Source: Ridgeia piscesae
Taxonomy: Eukaryota; Annelida; Polychaeta; Sabellida; Siboglinidae
NCBI GenBank assembly: GCA_025642075.2
Contig: JAODUO010000132.1
Span: 436,001-500,000, forward strand
DNA: 64,000 nt
Direction: 5' to 3'
This document shows positions 1-13,413 of the stretch, piece after piece. Made by a program: the position numbers and the translations under genes. The notes beneath the pieces were generated by a model. The model was not told the DNA's origin. It saw nothing but the letters and a program-made list of their open reading frames with translations, and made no database searches. Every line of letters begins with the position of its first letter. The first letter of the stretch is position 1.

Positions 1-232
1 CATGTTTTATGATTTGTACATTCCGCATTTATATCATCTAACATAACATATATTCAAAACCGAAGCGCGGTTTCCTTTCTTTTTGGTCATGTGACATCCT
101 CGCAACCACATGATCAGCTGCTAAACCGCCTACCGATCGAAAAAACCATAATATTAATATGTGCTACCACCTATCATAATTATTGAAACTAATAGGACAA
201 CATTTAAGGCGAGACGTTGTCGTTCGAACGGA

Positions 233-560
233 TGTCATTTTATAAAATGGTGGGCACGAAGGTCGATGAAGGTCAAATGCAAAAATATTCAAATCATTCA
301 CATCGGCTGTCCACATACGTTTCCTGTGACAACAACATTACCGCTCCAAGTAACGTAGTTCATGAGATATGGGAACATTAGTTTTGGCGGCCGCCATTTT
401 TAAAATGGCGGATTTGAATGTCGTAGAAGGTCAAATGTAACATATTGTGAAGTTGTATGTGTTGGTTCCAAAACATCTAGTCTATGTTGCAAAAGTCTTT
501 AGATATGGGAAATTGGTTTTTGGCGGCCATCTTTAAAATGGCTGCCAACCCCTTCCAGGG
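233..560. repeat. Degenerate tandem repeat, about 150-bp unit
   Basis: Three diverged units follow one another. Each has a short palindrome around an AAAATGG core (for example GCCATTTTTAAAATGGC near 397-413), followed by a stretch like GAAGGTCAAATG and, further on, AGATATGGGAA. No coding sense was found. This looks like a piece of a dispersed tandem or foldback repeat. Confidence 0.5.
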
Positions 561-699
561 GAAAATCTGAGATGGCCCTATATCCAAATATTTTTGTAAT
601 TATGTACTCTATGCGTGGGCCAAATGTCATGCTTGTATCATAAAACGCACAATTCAACCATATTTTGTCACATATCGGCTGCACTAAGATGAAAAACTT

Positions 700-935
700 G
701 CAGAGAACAGATGCCCAGAAAGTGGAAGGGAAATACAGACGAGGAAGACCGGAATTGCTATGGGGGATTGTATTAAAAGTGACATAGAAAGAATGGGAGA
801 AGAATTGAGAAAAAGAGCAAAATATAGAATGAACTGGAGACTACTGACAGAGAATGTACTGAGAGGAAAATGAGAGGAAGAAACAAGAGACAACGAAAAG
901 GACCCTGACGACAGTGATGCCAAGGAAAGGGTAAA
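700..935 (+). pseudogene. LINE reverse-transcriptase C-terminal fragment
   Basis: With one frame change near 755-760 the plus strand reads a basic GRP segment followed by DCIKSDIERMGEEL and then a stretch with MNWRLL. This resembles the conserved tail of many non-LTR retrotransposon polyproteins (GRPxxxW..C...D....G....A..R..WR). No upstream RT domain is attached, so this is a decayed terminal scrap. The family cannot be assigned from so short a piece. Confidence 0.5.
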
Positions 936-1396
936 GTGGTAATCTTCCAGTTAACTGGCCTAAATTATTAGGGCATTTTCAAAACGTTTTACCATCTTTT
1001 TTTCGATGTGTATATGTTCGGAATGTCATTCTTCATCCATCACTTCTGGTACAAAGAAGTCAGATATTTTTTTTAATTGTGTTTAGGGTAATTTAGTGCC
1101 GTCAAGTCGACGTAAATAAGCCCACGTCACAGGGCGCAAGCGGTTGGCGCATGCCAGACGCATCAAAGGCGATGTGTTGCGATTTGCGAATGTGTCCCCA
1201 AAACTAACGCTACATCATGAATGTTTATTCTATATAATGCAGATTTATTTGTTTTAAGCTTAAATTTATTAAAAAAATATTGCTAATTACATTTTAATTC
1301 GACTTTGCATTGCACAAGCAAGACATCTATAACACTATAACACAGCTCGAAGCCGTCAGACGACATCACTATTTTAGATTAATTCACAATTCACAG

Positions 1397-1597
<201 letters not shown>

Positions 1598-1740
1598 CTG
1601 TCACGTATTTAAGCGTAAGTCTCTTTCTGGTGATTCTATAGCCTCTCGTGTCCTTTCAAAAACGTCTAACAAACTAAAGTGTTTGTATAGGAACGCCAGA
1701 AAGTTTAATATAAAAAAACAAATAACTAATTTCATCTTAC

Positions 1741-1741
<1 letters not shown>

Positions 1742-1788
<47 letters not shown>

Positions 1789-1828
1789 TGTGTTGTGTGT
1801 GTGTGTGATATATATATATATATATATA
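1742..1828. repeat. (GT)n then (TA)n microsatellite
   Basis: A second GT run, slightly impure near 1788-1800, passes straight into a TA run. Confidence 0.93.
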
Positions 1829-1974
1829 CCACAAAATGAAAAGTAGAAAATAAAACAAAATTGTGAAAACAATTAACATTTCTGTTTATTGTGATGTGAC
1901 ATGTTTCAGCATAAGTTTGATTTTTGATTTTTTTTATAATATAGTATTAGCTTATGAAATTGTATTTATATTTA

Positions 1975-2105
1975 ATTTGTTATTACAAATTCAGCTTGAC
2001 AACCAATGAGCGTCTCTACCCTATTATGGGGTAAGGCCGCCCCGGCAATAACAGTTGCATTTGTTATTAAAATTTGTTATTACAAATTCAGCTTGACAAC
2101 CAATG
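1975..2105. repeat. 34-bp direct repeat pair
   Basis: The 34 bp at 1975-2008 recur exactly at 2072-2105 (both contain AAATTCAGCTTGACAACC). Start-to-start distance is 97 bp. This could be a local tandem duplication or the mark of a small insertion. Confidence 0.8.
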
Positions 2106-2213
2106 TTGTAACAGTACATTGGCATTAGCATTAATAGCCTCGATTACCCAGACTCTGTGGGGCGGCAACACTAATGAGCCCTTCACATCCGCCTGCATGG
2201 TCAATTAATATAT

Positions 2214-2215
<2 letters not shown>

Positions 2216-2268
<53 letters not shown>

Positions 2269-2295
2269 GGGAGGAGAGGGAGAGAGGGAGAGATG
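2216..2295. repeat. (GA)n microsatellite
   Basis: A GA-rich run of about 80 bp that becomes impure (GGGGAGG) at its right end. Confidence 0.93.
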
Positions 2296-2639
2296 CGACA
2301 ACACCAAGAAATAATATGAAGGAAAACAACTGTAATTAATCAATAACTGATAAACTTCACTGAAAACAGTGTGGTGAAACATCTACAGGGACACAATTAA
2401 AGAACTGAGCTGTTCTCATTCACGTTGATCAAAAACTATAACATAAACTTTACATTATAAAACATTCGGATGATAAAAATGTATAACTAAAAAGAACTCC
2501 ATTGGGATTTTTCTCGACGTCCACCTCACGAATAATTGCATAGTAAAACGGACACTGTTGTATTGACATTAATTTGTAATTACTTCTAAAAAGTAAGTAT
2601 AATTATATATGCTGTTTGGATTTACAGTCATTACTCTCA

Positions 2640-3635
2640 GATTCCTGCAGACTGCTACAAAAACGCACCGTGCACTGAAGCCAGACTGGTGGGAAAGGAA
2701 GGCAGAGAGCTGCTGACAGAAACGACACGAAGGGCTTCTGCAGTGGACTGAAGGAAGAAGGGACCTGTTCACCTGAAATCAACAGATGGAATGGAGACCT
2801 TCTCTGATAGCAAGATAGTTGTGGCAAGATGGAGTGAATACTTCCTGAAGCTACTCAACGTGCCTGGCAAATAGATCACGAAGCTCTGAACAAGATCCCG
2901 CAGCGCATTACCAAGGCAAGCCTCGATGAGATTCCAACCATAACTGAGATGGCTAGAGCAATGGCCGGCCTGAAAGATGGCAAAGCAACTGGGGGAGTTG
3001 GAATTCCTGCTGAAGTATGGAAGCATGGAGGAGACAATCTGTTCAGCAGACTGCACCAACTAATCACCAATGCCTGGGAGGTGGGTTCTGTACCACAAGC
3101 ATGGAAGGATGCCAGCATTGTAACCATCTACAAGAAAGGTGATCGAACAGACTGTGGGAACTATAGAGGAATCTTTCTTCTTTCCATAGCAGCCAAGATC
3201 TTCGCCAGGATCCTCCTCAACAGACTATCTGCCCACATAACACCAGAGGTAGTTCCGGAGACACAATGTGGCTTCAGAGGTAACCGGAGCACCGTGAATA
3301 TGATATTTGCCTCCGTGCATTGAGCAGGACCGACCACTGTATACATGGTATTTGGAGACTTCAGTAAGGCGTTTGATACAGTTGGGAGGACCGGGCTATG
3401 GCAGCTACTGAGGAAGTATGGATGCCTTAAGATGTTCACAACTATGATCGAGGCTGTACATACCGGAGTGATGGCGAATGTTAGCGTTGGAGGGGAAGTC
3501 TCGGAATCGTTGAGTGTTACAAATGGGGTCAAGCAAGGTTATGTTCTGGCCTCCACGGTCTTCTCCATCTTCCTATCAGCAATGTTCGACGAGGCTTTCC
3601 GAGACATTGATGTTATGTTTTAGGGCCAACCATAT
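2640..3635 (+). pseudogene. Non-LTR retrotransposon reverse-transcriptase fragment
   Basis: The plus strand encodes the finger and palm part of a LINE reverse transcriptase. An upstream KPDWW-like linker lies near 2680. A segment at 2949-3320 contains GIPAEVWKHGGD, VPQAWKDASIVTIYKKGDR, NYRG and CGFRGNRST. A second segment from 3345 contains FGDFSKAFDTV (the palm motif with the first catalytic Asp) and NGVKQGYVLA. An in-frame TGA at 3321-3323 and at least one frameshift separate the parts, and the second palm Asp pair is missing because homology ends near 3625. There is no endonuclease domain, so the copy is dead and truncated at both ends. The clade is not decided. Confidence 0.85.
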
Positions 3636-3639
3636 GCTA

Positions 3640-5700
3640 CAACCACAACGTTCTCCTGGAGGTCGTAGGAGGACAAAAAGAAGATCACAGATCCATGGAT
3701 AGAGAGGATCCGGGAGACACAATACGTTATGTTGATATAGCAGATTCTTCCACAAATACATGTGAATTAAAACCTGATGCCACAACAAGAATGAATATTG
3801 TTTTGCAATAGCGGAATATAGTTTATAATCAACTATAAACCTACTTTTAATGGTAACATAGCATATATGGGAAGGCGGCTTTAGTTCAGCAACCGATGTT
3901 TCCCAGAAAACTACTGAAGTAACTGTTTGGTTCTGCCGAATGATAGAGTATAGTGGCTCAATTTACCGAACACATGGTGCTACTTTCTTCACCTGACCAG
4001 TTCTCTGTCATATATAGTCATCTATTCATATTAGACAAGTTTTGTTTGTCGCATCATATCTATGAATAATCACAGTGTTTTGTGAGTAAACACAATTTTG
4101 ACACAGGATATAACTATAAATATTAAAAACAGTAAAACATGGCTCAGCTAACACTGCAGTTCTCTAACATTCCTTATAATACTGCATGAATATTGCTCAT
4201 TAGGGACTGCACTATACTTATTTCCACTCAGATATGAGAGATGAAGCTGATCTAACCTACCCAAGGGATATATCTACACCACCGACGTGAAAGGTCCAGG
4301 CACAACTACGACTCAGAATTCAACGACGCCCCATATAGTGGAGGTTCCAGTGGCCACAGACCACAGAAAATACCAAGAAAAGATAGGATACAGTACCACA
4401 GAAGTTGTTTGTAATATTATATATGACATTCTATCAGTTTCTATCAATGATGGTGGGGATTGAACAATGTCTTTATAGAGAATTTGCTATTGAAATTAAC
4501 ATGAATGTCATATCATTTCAACAATATTAACGAGGTTTAATTCGTCTGTAAGGTTGCAGTGCCTAAAATCTAATACTACATATAATGCTTACACTCAAAA
4601 ACACTGTTTTCTACTACTTTAATAAAATGCCATTACATACAAATACTACAACACAGTAAATATAAGATATTCCTGCATTTGCGAATAGCACTTATTGTTT
4701 ATCACACAAACTTAAAAGCAGACCTTGCTTGAATGGTACCATATTTGGAATATACAACCCGAGAGTACTGTATTAACAACATTGTTAAACTACTTTCCAG
4801 TTGAACTTATCCACCGCATCAGCCCTGGGACAGGAGAGGCGAGTCCGACTGCGCCACTCGCTGAGAGATGTGATGTGAACTTGATTGAAGCACTGACGTC
4901 ACAGAAGGCGTCTACTCCCACGGACACGAACAACTAACCATTAAGAAGAAAAAGACTGGTAAATTACTTTTGGACTATGTTAGCTGTGCACAACAGCTTG
5001 TGATGCTGACATCAACGTGACTTGTGAAGAGGTCGTGGTGATGAATATATGAAGGACTGATACAAATGACAAAGGTGTCGGCGCCTGTAGAGACAAATGG
5101 CATAAGAACATAGTCCCACTGTAGGAGAACATCGATAATGCCAGATTACCATAAACGTTTCTCATGACTTCAATGACTCGTTGAATAGTGCTGCGTTATT
5201 CTCGTCCTACAAAGCTGATGTTCCATCGGTCAACTCCAGGACAAGTTGGACTGTTTGCTGTGAAATTCCATTGGTTCACACTGAAAGTAATTCTATGAGT
5301 GAACAGAAACTTGACTGTTGTTTTTAATGACATTGGATAAATTCAACACTAATATACTGTCATTTCTCATTTATCCAGTCTTTAATCATCTGGTTGTTTC
5401 GCAATCCGCATTTTGTATTTGGGAACCACCTTGTTACCATGCATAATAAGGTGTCTTGCTAATCTTCGTGTTTCGTTTATCTGACTAAAAACCATGGGAA
5501 CCAAAGTGTGTGGATAAACGAGACGTGACTGTAGGTTGGTGATTGGTTCAATTAGATTATATGGTTTTATTATATGTTATGTATATAGTATGTCAGCATC
5601 CAGTCAATCAATTAACTTATATATAATTGAATATACATTTTTAATACAAATATTATATTGCTATTAAGAGTTAATTACTATAATGTTAGGTTAATTAGAA
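3640..5700. other. No recognised gene; short unexplained open stretches
   Basis: AT-rich sequence without a recognisable gene. Short open stretches exist on the plus strand at about 3708-3810, 4255-4440 and 4725-4937, and the last reads a 70-codon frame ending DTNN. None matches a family I recognise, and they could be chance or decayed exons. Confidence 0.4.
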
Positions 5701-5703
5701 TTA

Positions 5704-5705
<2 letters not shown>

Positions 5706-5767
<62 letters not shown>
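5706..5767. repeat. (TA)n microsatellite
   Basis: About 60 bp of pure TA at the outer edge of the left arm of the large inverted repeat. Confidence 0.95.
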
Positions 5768-6465
<698 letters not shown>

Positions 6466-8884
6466 TTGCCGCTAATATTGAAAACACTTAAATTAATTAT
6501 CCCAAATTATTGTATTCGTGCGGATTAATCTCTGAAATAGTGGCATTGATCTGAGGGAGTAAATTAAACGCATTTGAAGTTAAGTAAGTTTATTTTAAAA
6601 CTCTTTTCTGACCAATCAAGCAATATTCAACAAATTCATAAAATATACAACACAATCTTTACAGGTGTCGACATAGTGATAGTATGCCATTATAAATAGC
6701 TTTACTTAACTGTTACTGCCTTGACGAGTCAGTATTTGACTGTTTTATATATTTAACTTAACACATACCTTAAAGTGTTGACTAAAACAGTTCAATCTAC
6801 TGGTAATTATGACTACCAGTATCGTATCATCACACTGGCTATATTAGTTATAATGCACATACTGCAGCAAGGCACTGTTAGTTCAATGCATTGTTACCCT
6901 CACCAGAGGCATATTCTGTTGTTGCCTGGAAACTCCTCTCAATTCCCACTTTCGATGGCAGTGGTGTACAGGGATTGATGATATGCAACATCCAGCATTT
7001 CTGAACTACCCATAAGGAAACGCCCAGGATATCAATCCTGGACATGCTCTTGCCTATTCTTTATACATATACCTGCAAACTCCACACGTTGACCAATTGT
7101 TGTATCAGTACTGCCATCTAGTGAACATTGATTACATTAACAAAAGTGCTGGCACCTAGTGATCCAACCATCATTATTATGAATCTGGCTTATCATGTAC
7201 TTACTGCATAATTATCACCTGCATGGGCCTTCATAATAAAGAAAGTACTTACAATCTGGATGTTCTACTCGTTACTCGTAGTGTTGTGGATTTCTTATTT
7301 TAACTGTCTGATTTCAAATTGAGTTGACTACATTAATCGTTATGGACTTAGCGATTCACGTAGCACAGACAGTATTTACGTTTTTAGGCAGTGTGTTTGT
7401 ATCTTTTATGTGATTTGCATTTTATTGATTTAGTGGTGATATAAAAAGTGTTTCAATATTAAGTTATATGGGTTATATACATTACATAGTCTGATTAAAA
7501 ATATGTAAAAGTGGGATAATAATCAAAACACATACTACTGATTACTCGTAATAACAACCGTGAATTTTACATTGGCAATGTTATTCAACTTTATGGGCAA
7601 TGCAACATTGTAGGGTCACTGACACCGGCATAGCTGTATGGTCTGTGTATCTTAGTATAATTATTATTTATATTCCATCCTCTCCCTACTGAAACAATGT
7701 CTGACACACATGTCTTACTAACTTGTCTCTCCCACGTCCATTTCGGGGTACACATTTTTCTTGTCTCTGTCTATGCCACACTGCTCGGAACAAATCTCTT
7801 TGCCATCACTACCGCTCCCTCGTTGCCTGAAGTACATCACATCTATCTTCCACATGGCTATACATGTTTCTACCATCTGTCCCGATACCATACCTGTCAA
7901 CATTTGAAAATTTCCATGGGGAGATTGCGCGCGAGCTGTTACGCCAACCACGAACGGGTCAACTCGAACTTTGCGAACGCATTCTTGGAATAGTAATACC
8001 CATAAAATTATGAATGAAACAACAAGAAAAACAAACTTCCATGATTTTACTAGCACATCACAACATTTAAACCATTTGTACATATCATGCAAGCGCCCTT
8101 GTGCAATTATTCATCACCAAAGTGCCCAAAACAGGCTCTATTCTCTATATCAAGTAATTGAAAACTTTAAGTATTTAATTCGAATATGTTTACCTTATTG
8201 AAACATACAAATTTAAATTTAATTATCTGTGCTGGAAATGGTAAAACACATCCACTAGGAGATCCTCCACAGGCACAGGTAAGGCCTTGACTCCTGCCAC
8301 TGTACACATATTGGCCAAGTGGCACACACAGCAAATGTCAAAAACTGCAAGAGTTTTTCTTCCCTACCATTGTGTTGCAATTATCACTTATGAAGGCCAC
8401 TACATTCTTCCAGGGAATTCCCTTTGCTTAGAATGTGGCATCTGGTTGGTCAAATATGGATTGTGCTGTGCCAATATTGCAGATTGGCATGTCAGGAATC
8501 CTGTGAATTCTCTTTCCCTCACCTCGTCAAAAGATTTAACCACAATTGCTAGAGTTTCTGCTGGTTAGTGTCACTATAACCGGGACGATCTATCGTACAA
8601 TAAGAAATAATATAGAATCCACGGAAGTGACCTTTTAAACTATTTATGTTTATTTACATATTTATTCTTAGTACAATTTATATTGACATTAAAACATATT
8701 TCTTTGTTTCTTATATAATTGAGAGATTTTCCTCATACTAATCAATAATAATAATGATATGGTGTACCTTGCTGAAAGTTTACAGGTATACTAAGTTTTT
8801 AAAATGTTGCTAGCAAATTTCGGACTGACGCGCGTCATCACTATATACGCCAATCGTATTTCATGTCGATCTGTTGTCTACATG
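6466..8884. other. AT-rich loop between inverted-repeat arms, no gene seen
   Basis: No gene is recognisable. A segment near 7884-7925 starts ATACCTGTCAAC and is followed by a GGGGAGATT motif, similar to the start of the minus-strand repeat at 12990-13145. The stretch 7690-8090 on the minus strand is open for 124 codons but shows no family I recognise and looks like part of a dispersed repeat. Confidence 0.4.
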
Positions 8885-9034
8885 TAGGGTTGGGCCCAAA
8901 TACACATTTTGGGATCAAATAAAAAAATTCAATTCAAATACAAATGCATTGCTTTTATAGATTTTAGTACAAATACAAAATTTCAACTCAAATGTTGGTA
9001 TTCAAATAGAAATACGTATTTGAACCCATCCCTG
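8885..9034. mobile_element. hAT-like MITE, short copy
   Basis: Starts TAGGGTTGGGCCCAAATACA and ends with the complementary pattern TTTGAACCCATCCCTG. The interior is poly(CAAATA)-like. The terminal 30 bp nearly match the right end of the larger element at 63120-63765, so both belong to one family. No convincing 8-bp flanking duplication was found here. Confidence 0.65.
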
Positions 9035-9450
9035 GCTGTATATATCTAGCGCAATTATTGTTATGCCAGAAGTACACAGTCCCAGTGGTTAATTGTTAAA
9101 ACCTATTAAGAGTCAAAATAAGTATATGTGAAGCGACGCATTGTTATTTTTGTGCTGAGATCAATCAATTCATCAGTCACGCATTTCCGTCGATCCTGCC
9201 AGTCCTGCATGATTTAATTCGCACGTTGGCGCATCGATTGATTGACTTCAGAGTCGATGGCTTGCTCTATAATCACAATCATGACTCACATATTATACTT
9301 CGATCTTGTTTGGAATCGGATCAATAGGTTGCATCTCACTAAAAAAGAACGGTGCAATGCTATAGGCTGAAATGGCACCGCAAATGTTATACCTATATAA
9401 CCTTTCACCAAACAATACATGCCACTGCGTGCGCCAAAGTTACGTTGTAG

Positions 9451-9865
9451 CGGTTACGGCTTCCGGCGTTATAAACGTTCCGATTGACGTTTCTGCGCAT
9501 ACAAATACTACGGGTTGTTCGTTAGGATGTATATAACCTCTCAGCAAAGTTATTTGTCGCAAACTAACACGAGGCAAACAAGTTTTGAGGCATATTTTGA
9601 TAGCAAGCGTAAATCACGTGACAGTAGTGCGCTATAATCCGTGACAGTGATTTAAAAAAAGCGTAATATTTTATTGCATTGAACGACATTTTAAGAAACT
9701 CTTCACAGTAATCATCACAGGAAAGTTAACGAACAGTACGTGGCATTTATACCGAAAATGCTTTGTTGTTTTGCTGCACATTGATGATTTTACATTTATT
9801 GCGCATGCGCAGAAATGTCAATCGGAACGTTTTTAACGACCGGAAAAATGTAAGCGCGACAGTTA
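9451..9865. mobile_element. Probable MITE with about 55-bp inverted ends
   Basis: The stretch 9451-9512 (containing AACGTTCCGATTGACGTTTC) is matched in reverse complement by about 9798-9865 (containing GAAATGTCAATCGGAACGTT). Flanking TTACGG/CCGG-type sequence is also mirrored. The 280 bp between the arms have no open frame of note. A target duplication could not be fixed. Confidence 0.6.
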
Positions 9866-10539
9866 TTCGTCAACTGCCTATGAAATGGGGAATCGCTGGG
9901 TTTTTTCGGCGTGATAATTAGTGTGCGTTGTGAATTGATATTTTGAGATTAATTTAAATATGAACTATATTATGCCAGTATAAATACCGTACGTATGTAT
10001 ATATTGTAGTTTAACTTTTTAGTCAATTTTATGTATAATTTTATGCCAGTCAACTCTTGCCATGTTCATAGCTGGACCGAGCTAGGCCCTACGGCTACGG
10101 TTGTTATTATGTTTAGCTCGTATTCTATCGTTCATCTTAATACATAGTCATAGTGGCCTGTGAGTGCATATTTTATTTCAAAACTGCACAACGTTATAAT
10201 TGACTGATATATCTGGAAAAAAACAATAGGCAATAGTCTATTCGATCAATATACGATTATGTGATTTTTTTAGAAACAATTATTATAAAACTATATGTAT
10301 ATAATATACACAGAAAATAAGGTAATTAATATTATATTAATTGGGAATAGCTTAATTACAAGTTAATTACATTCTTGATATCTAGGGTTTAAACATAATA
10401 TCACGTGACGTCAGTAAGTATTTAAGTAACTATGCTGTTGGACTGACTGCATTATTTGTTATTCATGTATTTATGTTAATATTATATACATGGCGATCGA
10501 TTTTTCATTTTACTTTCTGACTAGCTATAACTATGAAAA
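9866..10539. other. AT-rich intergenic, nothing recognised
   Basis: No open frame, RNA gene or repeat of note was seen here beyond general AT richness. Confidence 0.4.
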
Positions 10540-12640
10540 TACAATGTACAGTAGAAAACCATGGCCCTCTAAATTCAAAAAAATTTTCACTTTTTTTAGA
10601 AAACTATGGGCCCCCATAAAGTCATAGACAAATCTATATTTTTCTATAAAATATTCTTTATAAACCTAAAATGAAATGTAAAAAAATCTTGTTTCTTATA
10701 GAAAACATAGACCCATAACATATGTGACAAATCTATAAATTGTTTAAAAACAATAAAAAAATTTTAAAAATTTTAAAAAAAACTGTATAAGCTCTGTAAA
10801 ATCTATAGAAAAGTCTGCAGAATTAATAGAAAACTATAGGCCCTGTAAAATCTATACATTATAAAAGTCCAAATTCAACAGAAAACTATAGGCCCTATAA
10901 AATCTATAGAAAAATTAATTTTCTATAAAATCTATACTTTTCTATAGAATTTTCTAAGAAATCAAAGGCCCCTAAATCTATAGAAAAATCTATAGTTTTT
11001 CTATAAAAATTCTTTAAAAACTATGACCCCTTGCATGCTATAGAAAATCATAGTTTCCTATAAATTTTGAAAACTATAGACCCCATAAAGTTTAAGAAAA
11101 ATCTAAGAATTCTTAGAAAACTATAGAAAAATCTTAAATTTCTTAGAAAACTAAAAGCCATGAAAAATCTTTAGAAAAATGTAATTTTCATGAAAACTAT
11201 AGGCCCCATAAAATGTATAGAAAAATCTATAGTTTTCTTTTTTAGAAAACTAAGACCCCGTGAATTCTAAAAAATTATGTTTCCTATAAAATTCTATGCT
11301 TAGACCCCATAAATCTATAAAAAATCTATAAATTCTTTAGAAACATAGAAAAATTTAGTTTTCTAAAAAAACAAAGGCCCCTAAATCTATAGAAAAATCT
11401 ATATTTTTTCTAAAAAATATTTTTTAGACAACTATAGCCCCCTAATTCTATAGAAAATGTATAGTTTCCTAAAATTCTATAGCTATAGCCCCCATACAAT
11501 CATAAAAAAATCTTAAATTCTTTAGAAGACTATGAAAACTTAGTTTTTTTGAAAACTTAAGCCCCAAAAAATCAAAGAAAAATCATGTTTTCTATAGAAA
11601 ACTATAATAAAACCTAAAAAATCTTAGCTAAAAAAAATCTATAGTTTTCTATAAAAACATGGGTTCTAAAAAAAAAATTTAAATTTTTTTCTATATAAGA
11701 TTTCTTGAAAAATATTTATGTAAAAATCTATAGTTTCTTATATAATTTTACAGAAAACTGTAGACCCCATAAAATCTATAGAAAAATATAATATTATAAA
11801 TTCTATAGAAAACTATAGAAAAATCTAAAAATTTCTGTAGAAAACTAAAACCCCTGTTTAAATCTATAGAAAAGTCTGCAGAATTACATAGAAAACAATA
11901 AGCCCCATAAAATCAAAAAAAAAATCAAAGTTTTTTTTAAAAATATTATTTGAAAACTTCCCCCTTGCATGCCATAGAAAATCAAAGTTTCCTAGATAAT
12001 TTTAAGAAAACTGTAGACCCCATAAAATCTATAGAAAAATATAGAATTTATAGAAAACTATGAAAAATCACAAATTTCTTGAAAACTATAGGCCCTGAAA
12101 AATCTTTAGAAAAATCTATATTTTTCTATAAAAAACCCATGGGGTAAATTTCTATAGAAAAATCTATAGTTTTCTAAAAAATTTTTTTTATAGAAAACTA
12201 TAGGTCCCATAAAATGTATAGAAAAATCATATTTTTCTATGAAAACTATACCCCCCATAACACTTGAAAAATTTAGGGTTTTTTCTAAAAATATTTTTTA
12301 GAAAACTATAGCCCCCTGAATTCTATAAAAAATTTATAGTTTCCTATAGAATTCTATAAAAAATTTTCCCAAAAATCATAGAAAAATCTAATTTTTCTAA
12401 AAATTTTCTTTAAAAACTATAGACCCCTGAATTCTATAGAAAATTTATATTTTTTTCTATAGAAAACTATAGACCCTATACAATCTATAAAAAAATCTAT
12501 AGAATTTTTTGAAAACTATGAAAAATCTATAAAATTATATGAAAACTTTAAAAAATCTTAGAAAATTCGGAATTCTATAAAAACCAAAATTCTATAAAAT
12601 TCTATAAATTCGAAATCTAAAAAATCAATTTTCAAAATTT
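10540..12640. repeat. 2.1-kb degenerate CTATAG/GAAAA repeat block
   Basis: The whole block is built of variants of a short word such as AAAATCTATAGAAAAA and AAAACTATAGGCCCCAT, repeated dozens of times with many small indels. CTATAG and TTTTCTATAGAAAA are self-complementary, so the block is full of short hairpins. Base runs vary in length much more than in other repeats of the window. It may be a degenerate satellite, or a stretch with poor consensus quality in the assembly. Confidence 0.8.
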
Positions 12641-12989
12641 TTTTCCCGGGGAATTTTGGGTTTTTTTGGAGGTAAGACCTAAGACCTTTTCAAAAGGGGG
12701 TTTCGATACCTTGCCCTTTTTTATCCCCGGGGTACTCAACCCCCTTTTATCAACTTGCAATATCTTTATTACTTTTTGCCTTCCCTTTTCCCCATGATCA
12801 ATTTTCTTCCTTTTTACGTGATGCTTTTCGTTGCGTCTTAAAAAGGTGCAGGTCAAGGGTTCCCCGCAAGTACCCGCATAGACACGGGACAAATCGCGCG
12901 CTGCGTAGACACTCAACGCGCGCAAGGCCTTCGTAACAGCACCATCTATCGGCAAGAATAAGCATTTTCCTGTTTTATGTTCGAAGTTG
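12641..12989. other. Unexplained block after the CTATAG repeat
   Basis: Composition changes abruptly, with G and C runs (CCCGGGG, CCCCTTTT) at 12645-12760 and then a more ordinary GC-richer stretch. The minus strand is open at 12632-12955 (107 codons, basic) but I do not recognise the protein. The homopolymer-rich look suggests a possible assembly-quality problem. Confidence 0.35.
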
Positions 12990-13145
12990 CGGCTAATCTA
13001 CGGGTCGGGATTTTGGTGGGAGATTTTTTTATTAAATCGGGAGAAACTGCTTAAATAGAAAACCCGATCGGTAGATCGGTAGACATGTTTAAAATCGGGA
13101 GACTCCCGACCAAATCGGTAGACTTGACAGGTATGCGATACACGT
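12990..13145 (-). repeat. Dispersed repeat with CCCGAT motifs
   Basis: Read on the minus strand it starts ATACCTGTCAA and then has several close copies of CTCCCGATTT and CTACCGATC. This kind of element, with serial CCCGAT words after a CCTGTCAA start, looks like a short non-autonomous transposon. A plus-strand relative starts near 7886. Confidence 0.5.
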
Positions 13146-13364
13146 TTTGATTCACGTCTGTCACTGTTACAGTGTCTCTCTTCTTCGTGTCTCTCCCACA
13201 TTTCGCGATAAACGTTCTGCCACATTTTCCCTCTCCAGTTGCTCCCACATCGCCTGACCTACATCGCAACATCTCATCTCTATTCCCCGCGTCTCTCAAT
13301 CGATCTACATTGTTTGATATACATCGAGACTCTAGCCTATACACACGCACGTGTATATATAAAC

Positions 13365-13371
<7 letters not shown>

Positions 13372-13410
<39 letters not shown>
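13372..13410. repeat. (TA)n microsatellite
   Basis: About 38 bp of pure TA. Confidence 0.93.

Positions 13411-13413
<3 letters not shown>

Noticed and set aside
7718..8092. 124-codon minus-strand frame
   Set aside because: No recognised domain, no splice context, and the region shares words with a dispersed repeat.
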